DNA from: Aquilaria yunnanensis
Taxonomy: Eukaryota > Streptophyta > Magnoliopsida > Malvales > Thymelaeaceae
Direction: 5' to 3'
Length of the DNA: 64,000 nucleotides
Assembly (NCBI GenBank): GCA_039654915.1
Contig: CM077597.1
Location: 29,486,001 to 29,550,000 of the forward strand
Below, piece by piece: positions 21,896 through 32,604 of this stretch. Position 1 is the stretch's first letter. Each line of letters begins with the position of its first letter. Made by a program: the position numbers and the translations under genes. The notes under the pieces are model-generated. The model worked only from the letters and a program-made list of their open reading frames with translations. It had not been told where the DNA came from and did not search any database.

Positions 21896-22444
21896 CTATG
21901 AGTCGAGGATTTGCTTCCCATCCAGTTTTCTTACAAGCTGGCAAACAGGGTCATTTACAGTCAGATTCCCGGGACTGTAACGGTTTCGTTCTTCATGAAA
22001 AATGCTCCATAAACCAAGAAGTTCACGTTGCACAGATCCACAAGAATGTGTCTCAAGAGTCAATCGGATATCATCCAATGAGTCCTTACTTAGGCCATTC
22101 TTGATGAATCGTATTTTATCTTCTCGATTATCGGAGATCATTCCTAAAGAACGACATTTAGTATTACAAGTCCACCGTCCACATTTGTGGCAGACTCGTA
22201 ACCTTTTCGCTCTTCGCTTTTTGGCATAAGAGCTTCTGCCTATACCAGGCATGTGAGACACAAATGCCTCTGGGATTTCACCTGCCAGACGAACCTTGGC
22301 TTCGATTAACCACCGCACATCTTCAGGGGTTCCTTTGTGCATCAGAACTCTTAATCGTTCACAGCGAACTTGGTAGATCTTTTTGAGAATGTTCATTGGG
22401 AGAGAAGGAAAATATTTTCTTAAGACAGAAAGAGTAGGATCCAT
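21896..22444 (-). CDS. Carlavirus NABP-like basic Cys4 protein, copy 3
   Basis: 182 residues, intact, with the ATG at 22,442-22,444. It has the same layout as copy 1: N-terminal region with a conserved L-R-K-Y-F-P near 8-13, P-E-D-V-R-W near 40-45, G-R-S-S-Y at 69-73, basic run K75-R81, Cys4 knuckle C85, C88, C93, C97, F-I-K-N-G at 113-117, and additional conserved cysteines at 28, 135 and 168. It is the first copy in element sense and lies next to the leader. The 5' flank matches copy 2 ('aatcagttatt', 'agtcacgg.ta') but then diverges without a TATA box. It may depend on element transcription or be silent. The viral relationship rests on motif order; a plant zinc-knuckle family is the alternative. 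Confidence 0.7.
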   Translation of the reverse strand: MDPTLSVLRKYFPSLPMNILKKIYQVRCERLRVLMHKGTPEDVRWLIEAKVRLAGEIPEAFVSHMPGIGRSSYAKKRRAKRLRVCHKCGRWTCNTKCRSLGMISDNREDKIRFIKNGLSKDSLDDIRLTLETHSCGSVQRELLGLWSIFHEERNRYSPGNLTVNDPVCQLVRKLDGKQILDS

Positions 22445-22589
22445 TTTCTAGAGGGAAGTAAAAGACAGAAGAGAGGAAAGAATCAGTTATTATGGGCAAC
22501 TGAGAGAACCGACTTGAGAGTCACGGAATACCGTATTCGCCGTTTAACCGGAAAAATAGATCCTACTTTATTTTGATGTGAATGATATT

Positions 22590-22970
22590 TCTTATCTTTG
22601 ATATTCCATCCAGCTGACGTCGATCGAGTCCTTGATTATTGAATCTTTTGTCCGCTTTTGACAAATTTTCAACGACAATATTTCTTGATATCTGCCTTAT
22701 CTTTGACCACAGCTATCTCTTATCTTGGATGCTATTAAGCTGGCATCAATCCTGTCCTTCCAGGTGTAGCCTCGATTATTGAATCAATTGCCAGGCTTTT
22801 GACAATATTGTCTACTTTATATATATATTTTTTGATATCTGCCTTATCCTTGGCTATAGCTATCTCTTATCTTGGATACTACTAACTGGCGTCAATCCTA
22901 TCCTTCCAGGTGTAGTCTCGATTATTGAATCGGTAGCCAAGCTTTTGACAATATTGTCTACTTTATCCTT
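22590..22970. repeat. About 125-bp tandem repeat, three units
   Basis: Landmarks 'gcttttgacaa.attgtctac' or similar, 'tgatatctgccttat', 'agctatctcttatcttggat' and 'tcaatcctatccttccaggtgtag' recur three times with partial divergence. It lies between the leader and the copy 3 gene. Confidence 0.85.
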
Positions 22971-25900
22971 GAATTCCTGATGCGGGTTGGTCTCACATAT
23001 TAGCTGTGTATCCAGTGATAGATTGGTAAGAGCTGATGACATTGAGATCTCAGCTTATATTGCTGTAACTGTGCTGTGAATGTGATTCTCGTTTGGTCCT
23101 TGTTATGTAAAGGCTATGTATGCATGTTATAAAATGCATGAATGCAAAGCATGTGTAACTAATGGCTTTTTTTTTTTTGTACGGATCTAGTTCTTCATGT
23201 CTTTGCTTTACTGGATTTTCTTTGTGATTGCCTTCTTGGACTATCATTGAATCTCTTTATGCTTTCCAGCTTTTGTTCACTGCCTCAAAAGCCCAACTCT
23301 TTTCAAAATCCTCTTTCTTTGACTTGTTCTTGAATTTTGGCCTCAATTTCTTTAAAGTTGGCCCGCCTCATAATTTATATCTCTTTCAGGTACTCATCCA
23401 TTGTCATGGATTTGATACCATCAAAGGCTTTACTTTCAATGTCTGCTTTGCCCATTTTCTTGTGACCGTGCCGACACTTACTTATTCCCATGTTATAATC
23501 TGAATGATTGCTCTTCCTTGAACTCATGTTTTGATCCATAAGACTTGCCCCCTTGTCTATTGAACTTCTTTGTTGGCAGTACTCCTCTTACGCTTCGTAG
23601 AGACTACTTTGCCCCCCTGAATATGGTATTTATGTGGATAAAAGGTATCACCTCGCCTTTAACAGAAGGTCGAGCATTTCTAGACCTTTGTGATGGCACT
23701 TGATCGTAAATCTCTCTTACAAGAACCACATCTTCTTAAAGAAAGTCTCAAGCTATCTCCTCACTTTTAAGTCTACACACATTAATGAATAATGGTTTGG
23801 CCTTAAAGAAAAACTTTCATCAATTTGCAAAGCTTGACAAAGTAATTTACGGTCTTTGTTTTTAATTAAAATATCCTGCCATTCTTCCCTTTCCAACTCG
23901 AAGACATAAACTGTGCAAGGCAATAAGGTATAAACATGATTCACAAGGATAGCCTTTTAGCTGAATGAGGATGATATCGAGAGGTAACTGTTAGGCGTGA
24001 GAAAAATTAAGTTTGAATGTTTTTTTTGTTTTGTTGCAGTCTTTTAGCTGAATGAGAATGATATTAAGAGGTAAATATTAGGTCTGAGTAAAGTTAAGTT
24101 TGAGTGGTGTGAAAGAAGGGTCTTTTAATACTACTCGTGAGCAGATCTGATTATGGTAAAAAACTTAATAGTGATGACCTCAAACTTGCTACGTTTTCTA
24201 GAAAGTTGGACCTCATCTGTTGCCCCACAACTATCGTAATCTTTATGTACGCTTGTCTTGAGGGTTGCTTTTGTCTTCTAAACCGCCTTTGCAGGTTTTC
24301 AGTCTAGAATCCATAGCTCACTTTTTTTCTTTTTCTTTCTTTGGCTCTAACTTGAGCTTCGTTTCTTTTCTTTTCTTGTTTTTTTTTATTTCCCTTTTTT
24401 TTTTTGTGAGCTATGGTGATAACATACTTGATAACTCTCTTGAAGTGAGATGACTCAAGTGGCCTTGCTTGCTCGTGCTTGTTCTCAGTCCTTTTTGGTT
24501 TTGAATTTTCCCTTGTTGCCTTTTGATGGGAGGGATGAACTTCTCTTTCTTTTTGGAGTTTGTGTTGCAGAGAACCAAGATTATAGCCCTCTTGAAGTGA
24601 GATGACTCAAGTGGCTTTACTTGCTCGTGCTTGCTCTCAGTCTCTTTTTGTTTTGGATTTTCTCTTGTTGCTTTTTTTTTTTTTTATGGAAGGGATGAAC
24701 TTCTCTTCTTTTTGGAGTTTGTGTTGCGGAGAACCGAGAACCTTTTCTTGTGTTGAGCATTAAGAAGAATTGGGAGGCCACTGAAGTCATTTAATATGAG
24801 AGCTACCTTGTTTGGAAGCTAACCCCAGACTTCTTGCAAGGATGTTGATAACTACTATGAATTCTTTTTTTGAGAGTTGGGGTGCAACATATGAAATCCT
24901 TCTTACTAGATTTGACAGCACTTTCAAGATCGCCACTATTAAATCTCCCTTAACTTTTTATTTTCACCCACGAGTAGTATCGTTTTCAAAGTAAAGTGTG
25001 ATAGCAATAATGGATAGTATAATGGAAAGGAGTGAGAGATGAATATAAAAATGGAATTTTTGGTAAGAAGTGGTAGAATGTGTAGGTGTAATAATTGAAT
25101 TTTTGGTAAAAATTGGTAGAATGTGTAGATGTAATAATGGAATTAAAAAGTGGTAGAATGCACACATAACATCTTTTTGTTGGAGAACAAAAAGAATTAC
25201 CGGTTGTCAAAAAGTAAAGTGTGATAGCAATAATGGATAGTATAATGGCAAAGAGTGTAAAAATGGAAAGTAGTAGAATGCACGCATTACATCTTTTTGG
25301 TGTACCAGAAAAAGAATACCAGGTGTCCATCTAACAAAGACTACACCCTAGATTCTGGACTAAATCTAGGAGATTTTTACTATTAGATTACTTTTGCAAG
25401 CTTTCAATGATACAAGTTTATTCAAAGGATTCCCTGTCATTCAAAAGTGTGTGCGGACTATTAGGTCAGATCTGACTTGGAGCCCTTCCAAAATTAATGT
25501 AATTCCAGCTCAAAATCTTCACTTTCAATTACCAATCACATCGGGCCTAGCAACTTGGACTCGACCAACTGTTGGACCTTGAGTTTCAATATGACAGAAT
25601 TTTCAGTTACATTTGGGATTTGGGTCACACCAACTTGGAAGAGAAGGTCACTTGGTCTTTGCTACTATTGATATAGATGATAGCAGAATGCCTTCTTCAG
25701 CAAAGACTGTGATTAACTTTCCTTCAAAAATGAATTTCATTTTTTTGGTGTAATGAGGAGGGAATTGCTCCGGCCATATTTTCTATCTTGGACTCTATAT
25801 CTATGAGACGTCATTCGGTTTGTTCTGCCATTAGTCTTGTTTGGAGCCGAGTTGGATATCGGTGTTAAGGTCCAATTTTACCTTTTTAAAGGAATATTTA

Positions 25901-26803
25901 TTTTATTAAACTCTACATGTATGTGATTGATGCAATGAATGCATGCATGCAAAATAAGATTATGTTTTTATCAGACTTTGTATGTACGTGATTGATGTAA
26001 TGGTTGTATGCAATGAGATTATGTTTTTATCAGACTTTATATGCACGTGATTAATGTAATGCATGCATGCGATGAGTGAGTTTGCTTATCCATTATCGTG
26101 GAACTTCAAAACTTTTAGTTGTCATTATAAAGACAAAAAAGTTAGCATAATTTGATGCGTGGTTTTGATGCATGAAGAATAATTGCACAGAACGGAAGTA
26201 TAACAAAAGAAAAATAAGGTTATTAACAAGTTAAATAGTAATTAACAATTCATGAAGTATTATGGATAAACAAGTTAAAACCATACGAAGAAAAGTGTAT
26301 AGTAACAACACAGCATAACAAGGATATGCTTATGGTGTTGGTAAAAATGGTAGAAATTCTATGGTCAGTTCTATGGTTAAGTGGGGAGTTCTATATGCAT
26401 AAGGTGGCTTATAAAAAAGGCAAGGGATAGTTCCCGAATCCCGTCACTAAATCATAGTGACGGCCCGATTCCTTACCCTCTAGGGTTAATGTAAGGAATG
26501 GATTAATTCGAGTCGTAGCTTTTCGTGGGCCCATGCAGAGACTAACCGTCTCAGAAGGCAATACACTACTTTGCTACTTTGAAACCGGTGAAGGCTTGGA
26601 GACCATGGCCTCACAAGGACAACAACACCAATTCCGCTTAGAAAGAATCGTGTTCGATTTGAGGAAGCTCGGGTATAGAGCTTCATTTTGTGAATGCATA
26701 ATGCATGTTTTCGCTAAGTAAATATAGCATATAAAAATCCACATAAAAAGAAGCAAAACAAAACAAAACAAATCAAGTTTTAGGCTCGACTCACTAACCG
26801 TTT
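22971..26803 (-). other. Element A leader, gag lost
   Basis: About 3.8 kb that is collinear with 59,723 to 64,000 of element C in inverted orientation, apart from the region around 25,700-25,830. There element C has about 1 kb of decayed gag and element A does not. After the junction A still reads for some 17 codons like a retroviral protease-side fragment (G-K-L-I-T-V-F-A-E-E-G), then stops. There is no intact gene. Several tandem repeats occur: two units at 23,951-24,150, two of about 150 bp at 24,452-24,760, two at 24,990-25,325 and three of about 65 bp at 25,905-26,095. Confidence 0.75.
23753..23944 (-). other. 63-codon open frame shared by elements A and C
   Basis: The product is hydrophilic, with no motif I recognise. 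Element C has the same frame at 63,778-63,969. Over 192 nt the two differ at three positions and all three change the amino acid, so I see no sign of protein-level constraint. It may be a leftover of an older gene in the element. Confidence 0.3.
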
Positions 26804-26820
26804 CCCCAGTGGAGTCGCCA
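26804..26820 (-). other. Primer-binding site of element A (tRNA-Arg type)
   Basis: The minus strand reads TGGCGACTCCACTGGGG three bases after the end of the 5' LTR. Element C has the same with G for A at the 11th base, a form that fits the 3' end of plant tRNA-Arg(ACG). Tat/Ogre elements are known for tRNA-Arg primer sites. Confidence 0.8.
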
Positions 26821-26823
26821 AGC

Positions 26824-29697
26824 TGTGGCAACGTGCGGGCCGTTTTCGGGAGTCGCCACCAATCAGTTTTCTTAGGTCGATTGGTCACCTTAAAATTGGT
26901 CTGCGAGAGTTCGGGGATCGGGAGTACGGTTACGCTAAAACAATATTGTTATAGCGCCCAAAATTGGCACCTTAGATGATTTTAATTTTGTTTTACTTTG
27001 CTTTTAAATAATTTTCAGTTAACTTAGAAATTTTAACTGAATTAGTCGAAATGTGGATTTTTAAGTTAATTTGTATAGAATTTTATACTTCCGAACCATG
27101 GACTCTGCCGAGTCATTTGGACACGGAAGATTTGGATTCCGAACCATGGACTCTGCCGAGTCATTTGGACACGGAATTTGACGAAATTTTAATCAATTAA
27201 TCCATATCATAAATATGGATTTTAATCTTTTTATTTAATTTATTTATTTTAAAAAGGTTGATATTTTCTAAACGGTAGATCCTGCCGGATCATCCGGATA
27301 TGAAAATTAATTTAAATTTAATTTATTATTAGTTATTTAATTAATTATTAAATGTCCCACATAGATCAAAATTTTCCGAAAATGTGATTTTTATTTTTTT
27401 TAATATGTCAAAACTAATTTTAGATTAATCATTTAAAAAAAATATATCTAATCTAAACATATAATTATGCTTAACGTTATTTTCTAAGCTAATTCATGAC
27501 TTTAATAATCCAAACAAAACTAAAAAAAAATAAGTAAAACAGTGGCTAATTTGTAAATCAGAACAATATTAGAGTCTCGAATAGACAAATCAAATAAGAC
27601 CAGGGGCAAATTATTTATTAAAAATATTTATCTAACCGAATCACACAATTATCCTTAATATTAATTCTTTAAGTTTATTCATGCTCTTAATCAAATGAAC
27701 AAAACAAAGACATAAAAGAAAATAAACATTAATGGCCAAATTGTAAATCAAAACAACCTTAGAGTCTCAAATAGACAAAAATCAAATAAATCCAGGGACA
27801 GATTATTTAAAGAAATATCTATGTATCCTAATCATATAATTAAGCTTAATGTTAATTTCTAAGCAAATTTATGCTTTTAATTATCTGAACAATTAATAAA
27901 CATCAGTAAATCAATGGCCAGATTGTAAATCGAAACAAACATAGGGTCTCAAATAGGCAAATCAAAGGAATCCATAGGCTAAAAATTAATTATGCCCAAA
28001 ATTATGGATCAAATCAGATCTGGATCGATAACGAGTCGGTTTACAATCCGAGTTTCATTTTTTTGTTTAATTTTTTTTACTTTCATTTTTTTTACTTTCG
28101 GGGCTTTAAATAAATGCAGTTAATATCCAAACCATGGATTCTAACCGAACTACCTGGATATGAATTCTGTAATTTATTATCATACTATATTCATTCAAGA
28201 GTTTTATTAAATCTACCCGGAATGATTTTTTAAATGGATCGTGAATATTAAATAATAAATGAACTATCCTAAAATTAAATAGATAAAAAGGATGGATATA
28301 AAATTAAGTAAAACAATCTAGGTTATAATCCTACATGAATTTTATGACTAAATTTAATTAATGGCCAAAATAGACAAGTAAACAAAAGAGATTAAAGAAA
28401 AGAAAACAATAAAAACTTGCTGTAAGTGGTTAATCTGCAAAAGAGAATATGTTAGTGACTTAAATGAACAAAATGAAGAAAACTAAGGATTAAACAAGGA
28501 TGTTTACCCAAAAAAATTAAAAGAGCAGTCTTTGACTTTGGTCAAAAATTAAAAACGCGTCTGGCGTTTTTTACTTCTTCTTCCTTCTTCGTTTTTTTTT
28601 TTTTTTTGTTTTTTTTTCTTCAGGCGCGACGAGGGCGGGGTGCGTAGCTGGAGCGATGCACGACGGCGGAGGGGCTGCTAGGCGCGGAAGAGGAGGGGAG
28701 ATGGAGGGCGATGGGCGCGACGGGAGCGGAGGAGGCTGGTGGGAGGCAACACGGAGGCTGGCTGGACGGCAGGGAGCGAGGCGAGCAGGGGACGCGACGC
28801 GGCAGGGAAGGAGGCCGGAGACGGTGACTGGAGTGAGAGCAGCAGGCGGGCGGCAGACGCGGCGCTGAGCGGAGGGCGAGTGGGAAAGGAGGGCGAAGGC
28901 GTCGTCGAGGCGCGGTGGAGCTTGGGCAGGGGAGATGAGAGAGAGAGGGAGAGCATTTTTTTTTTTTTTGTGTGTTTGTGTGTTCTGAGAGAGAGAGAAT
29001 AGAAACAGAGAGGGAGAAGAAACCGAGAGGGAGAAGGAGAAAGATCGAAACCGAGAGGGAGAGAGAGGGAGAGCGTTTTCTTAATTTTTTTTTTTTTTGT
29101 GTGTGCGTTGTCTGAGAGAGAGAATAGAAACAGAGAGGGAGAAGAAACAGAGAGGGAGAAGGAGAAAGATCACTCAGAAAGGGAGAGAGAGAGAGAGGGA
29201 GAGCGTGAATGAGAGAGAGGATGAGAGAGAAGCTGATAGAGGAAGAAGAAGTTAGTGGAGGGAGAAGAGAGAGATGGAAGGCTAGCTCTCTTTCTGTGAG
29301 AGCAGATTGAGAGCAGATAAGAAGGGGGGAAAAGAAGATTCTGGAGAGGGCGAGAAGAGAGAGGCGTGTGGGAGTGAAATATATAAATAATTAATTTTAA
29401 TTTTAATTTTAATTAATAATTTTTTTAATAATGGAATAAGAAGATGCTAGAACCCCATTTTTTATTATTTTATTTTTATTATTTATTATTTATTTATCTA
29501 TTATTATTATCATTATTTTATTTTATTTTATTATTATTATTATTTTCTTTTTTTTTTAAAACAAAAAAAATGCCACCCTCCTAAGCTAATTGTTATCAAT
29601 ATATATATAATATATTTTCTTAGTTTTTTAATTTAATAAATTTTTAATTAATTTATTATTATTATTAATGAAAGTCGAACGAAATTGGGTGTCAACA
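26824..29697 (-). repeat. Element A 5' LTR
   Basis: 2,874 bp, almost identical to 12,765-15,636, with the same internal arrangement of GC island, CT/GA block, 185-bp repeats and palindromic motifs. In element sense it would drive transcription to the left, into the leader and the cargo genes. Confidence 0.95.
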
Positions 29698-29702
29698 GGC
29701 CT
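29698..29702. repeat. Target-site duplication of element A, right (GGCCT)
   Basis: Exact repeat of 12,760-12,764. The interrupted host text is '..cactttagGGCCTctgacattatc..'. Confidence 0.93.
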
Positions 29703-30090
29703 CTGACATTATCTTTAGTCACAGGTTCATAAGTTCTAGTTCGCTCGAATCAACCAATGAGAGTTCTGGTTTAACAGCTTCCCTTGATAGTTTGACTATC
29801 AAAACACAAATCACGCCATGTTGAAAAACTCGAACATGTGAAACTGAAAACTTTTTTTATGGACTTCCTCATGTGCTTAAGCACTTGTTTGATGCACAAG
29901 CTAGTGTTTACAATTTTCCTGAAGTTGCCTGCGAGAATGAATTTGCAGGTAAATTTATGGTTTGCGCCATTTGTGTTGTATAGCCTTTTGCAGGTATAAT
30001 ATGCATAACTGAGGGCAGTTTGGTTTAAAAATATAGACTTCGAACGTTAGTTAATGACTTGGTGATGTAAATAATGTTATAACAACTTGA
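29703..30090. other. 3' flank of RING-H2 gene 2
   Basis: No gene. It probably includes the 3' UTR of the minus-strand RING-H2 gene. It is continuous with 12,759 and leftward once element A is removed. Confidence 0.5.
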
Positions 30091-30621
30091 TTATGATTCT
30101 AGTACACATTGCCGGCAGACCGGGCAGGTCAAATGATCCGTCAACCAACGATCGATACAATTCGTATGGAAAACATGTTGGCAAAGCGGCACAACCCTAC
30201 ATGATTCGCCGTTCACATAATCTTCCAAGCAAATCGCGCACTCTCTCGCTCTCGCTCCCGATCCGGCCCGATAAAAAATTGATGGCAACAATGTCTCCAA
30301 TGCTTGCTTCGTCAAATACGGGCCCTTCCGGCTTTCATCTGGTTCATCCGATGGCTCTAAATAATCCCCCAGTGTTATTGCTCGTAACATGGCCATCCGC
30401 ACTAGATCAATCCCCCTCTGGATGTCCCATTGCAAACCCAGCCACCCCATCACAGGGCCGCACACAAATTCACACGCGATGTAGATGATAAAGAGGACAA
30501 AGGATGTCGCCAAGATGCAGCAAGCCAATAGGCTAAGAACGGTGATTGTGATTACTTCTAGAGCCGTGATTATGGCCAATGAGGAACTGTGACACTCCGG
30601 AATGGGGTTTTGGGTAATCAT
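30091..30621 (-). CDS. ATL-type RING-H2 E3 ubiquitin ligase
   Basis: Predicted membrane-bound E3 ubiquitin ligase of 176 residues. A long hydrophobic stretch covers about residues 14-50, enough for one long or two short membrane helices. L-T-K-Q-A-L-E-T-L-L-P at 103-113 resembles the ATL linker motif before the RING. The RING-H2 ligands are C128, C131, C147, H149, H152, C155, C166 and C169, with the same spacing as the gene at 8,730-9,221 and with C-I-D-R-W-L in the core. The frame is open eight codons further upstream, but only from a non-ATG codon. I chose the ATG at 30,619-30,621. It is intronless, as usual for the family. The same strand, type and order suggest a tandem pair with RING-H2 gene 1, now 21 kb apart because of element A. 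Substrate unknown. Confidence 0.88.
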   Translation of the reverse strand: MITQNPIPECHSSSLAIITALEVITITVLSLLACCILATSFVLFIIYIACEFVCGPVMGWLGLQWDIQRGIDLVRMAMLRAITLGDYLEPSDEPDESRKGPYLTKQALETLLPSIFYRAGSGARARECAICLEDYVNGESCRVVPLCQHVFHTNCIDRWLTDHLTCPVCRQCVLES

Positions 30622-32604
30622 TTTGCGTTTTGTAGTTTCCCACAAAACGCAAAATAACTCGGAGGAAACAAAAAAAAAATGATTAATGGGTGTGAAGGTA
30701 AATGATTGAGAGAGTGAGTTTTTGAAAATTAATTTTTCATTTTATTTTGGATTTCAGCGACAGGGGAATTTGATTGTTTAGAACTGTTTCTGTTTCATTG
30801 GTTTTTTAAACTCAGAGGTTCTGGTTTTGGTTTCATGCTCGGTTGGATCATTACAATAATGTTCTGTGAGATGTCAGAAACAAAAATTTTGGACGCTAGC
30901 AGTATTATTTTGATACTGATGTAGGCTGGCTGGAAACTAATTAACGTGGAGTTGTTGGTTTGGTGATCTCAAACACAAATTCTTTTTTATTTGGTTTGGA
31001 TGAGAGAACTGAAAAGTTATATATCAATTATCAAGGAAGAAAAATAATATGGGTTGTATTTATTGTTGACCTTTTTTGTTGCATGATCTTTATCTTGAGG
31101 AGACAACCAGAACTTTGGCCTAATAGTTAAAGTTTATTCTTGTTATTAAGAGGTTTAACCTTCAATCTCCACGCTGCGCATTTCTTTATGTAGAAAAAAA
31201 AATTAATCATCGTGAGGGAAATAACAAAAACACTCCTTATTTAACCCCATCTACAATTTCCCCATCGTATTTTCAACAATATCTTATTACTGCTCTCAAG
31301 TAATCTAAACCTTACACGTATACCCTCCCTATTCATTTTGGACAATAAAATCCTTCTAACCAGTACCTAGAATAATACCAAACAAAAAATCGTGTTGACA
31401 AAAATTGTGTTTAGACAAATAAAAAATATTGAATATGATGGTTTACGAAACACATAATACTAAATATGACGATTTTCTAAAGATTATCATGCTTTCTGAC
31501 TTTAAACGGACACCATATTCAGTTCTTTGTGTTGCCTATTTCGCTTTCTGGTCAACAATATGATCTATTTCGCATTCGAAAAACTGGTAAGCAAGTTTTT
31601 GTGTATCAAAATGAATGGCGGAGTATAATTGTTGTTTTAAGAAAATTTGAGGGAAATAATAATTTATTTCTTAAAATACGATGAGTAAGATGAGGTAAGT
31701 TAGGACAAAATTCATTTTGTACCTTTCCTTTCTTTAACCTATTGCTGTGATGACGATTTTTTTGCTAAATTGCGCTATTTGTCCCTAAGCTATACCCAAA
31801 TTGTAAATTTGTCCCTAAGGCAATGAATGTAGAAAATATATCCTAAAAGTAACTTTCCGTTGCAAAATTGTCGTTTCATTTGCTTTTAGGTGTCAAGCTA
31901 ATCAAAGTAAAAAAATATATATATTTGATATTTACAGATATTTTCTAATCCACATTAAATGAAAATATTTTAATTGAAATTTAGTTCATATAACAAGCAA
32001 TTACCATCAAAGTAAATACTGAGCATATGATAGTCCAGTGCAACAATAAGCAGATTTTAAAATTTTAATAAGTAAATTGTTTCAGTAAAATATTTTATAT
32101 TCATTAGATTTTATTTTATTTTTTGTTTCCTTGCTTAAAAGTAGTATACTTGAACTGTTTATATTTGCCACACGGAAGAACAATTTTGCTGTGAATAGAT
32201 TCCTTAAGGACACATCTGTTACATTTGTCACTTTTGGGGACAGATTTGCTATACATGGTATAATCCAGGGACATACAATGCAGTTTTGTCGAATTTTTAC
32301 TCTTACCATTATCCCAGAAGAAGGTTTCATGGAAAAAAAGGGGCATTAGATGCATGGATCACTTTGCTTTTTATGTTGGAGTAGTGAATATCTAGGAATT
32401 TTTTATTCGTTCCCCATTTTTTTTTTTTTAAAATGGGCATTAGATATAAATTCTGTAAAATTGTAAGATCGAATAATGGGAATGAGAACTTTGTATATTC
32501 ATCAGATAAAAATAGGAAAACAACTCATGCCACAATAACTATGAGTCGTTTTGTTTGCCGATTGAATGTGCGACTCTTGAATTTTTTAAATATCTACGAT
32601 ATAA
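30622..32604. other. Upstream region of RING-H2 gene 2, no other gene
   Basis: AT-rich. The near part would hold the promoter, but no clear TATA box was found. Text of the kind 'tttgtccctaa' (31,780-31,830) is common in old plant repeats. Small frames at 32,082-32,355 on both strands overlap each other and have no motif. A possible tRNA-derived SINE head lies at 31,095-31,200. Confidence 0.5.
31095..31200 (+). mobile_element. Possible short tRNA-derived SINE
   Basis: TTGGCCTAATAGTTAAAG resembles the A-box region of plant SINEs, and GAGGTTTAACCTTCAATCTCC-like text 30 bp later resembles a B box. An A-rich tail follows at 31,192. It is short and diverged. Confidence 0.35.

Larger units (their letters stand above)
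12765..29697 (-). mobile_element. Element A: non-autonomous Tat/Ogre-like LTR retrotransposon with cargo genes
   Basis: A 16.9-kb element with every landmark of a retrotransposon insertion except its enzymes. Seen: TG...CA LTRs of 2.87 kb at both ends, a GGCCT target duplication, a primer-binding site beside the right LTR and a purine tract beside the left LTR, which together set the sense strand as minus. The primer site fits plant tRNA-Arg, and this plus the size, long LTRs and tandem repeats near the 3' end are known features of the Tat/Ogre group of Ty3/gypsy elements. No reverse transcriptase, RNase H, integrase or gag frame is recognisable. Reading 5' to 3' on the minus strand it holds a repeat-rich leader, three small Cys4-protein copies, a LOG-like gene and a satellite array. 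It must depend on proteins from a relative. Element C at 56,239 is a related copy that retains gag remnants. Confidence 0.9.

Noticed and set aside
22860..23503. Frames of 60-91 residues in the element A leader
   Set aside because: No motif, not preserved as frames in element C, and they overlap tandem repeats.
15650..26800. Hidden reverse transcriptase or integrase in element A
   Set aside because: I looked on the minus strand for the usual motifs and long frames and found none. Only a short protease-side fragment is suggested near 25,700.
30087..30488. 133-residue plus-strand frame
   Set aside because: Antisense shadow of RING-H2 gene 2.
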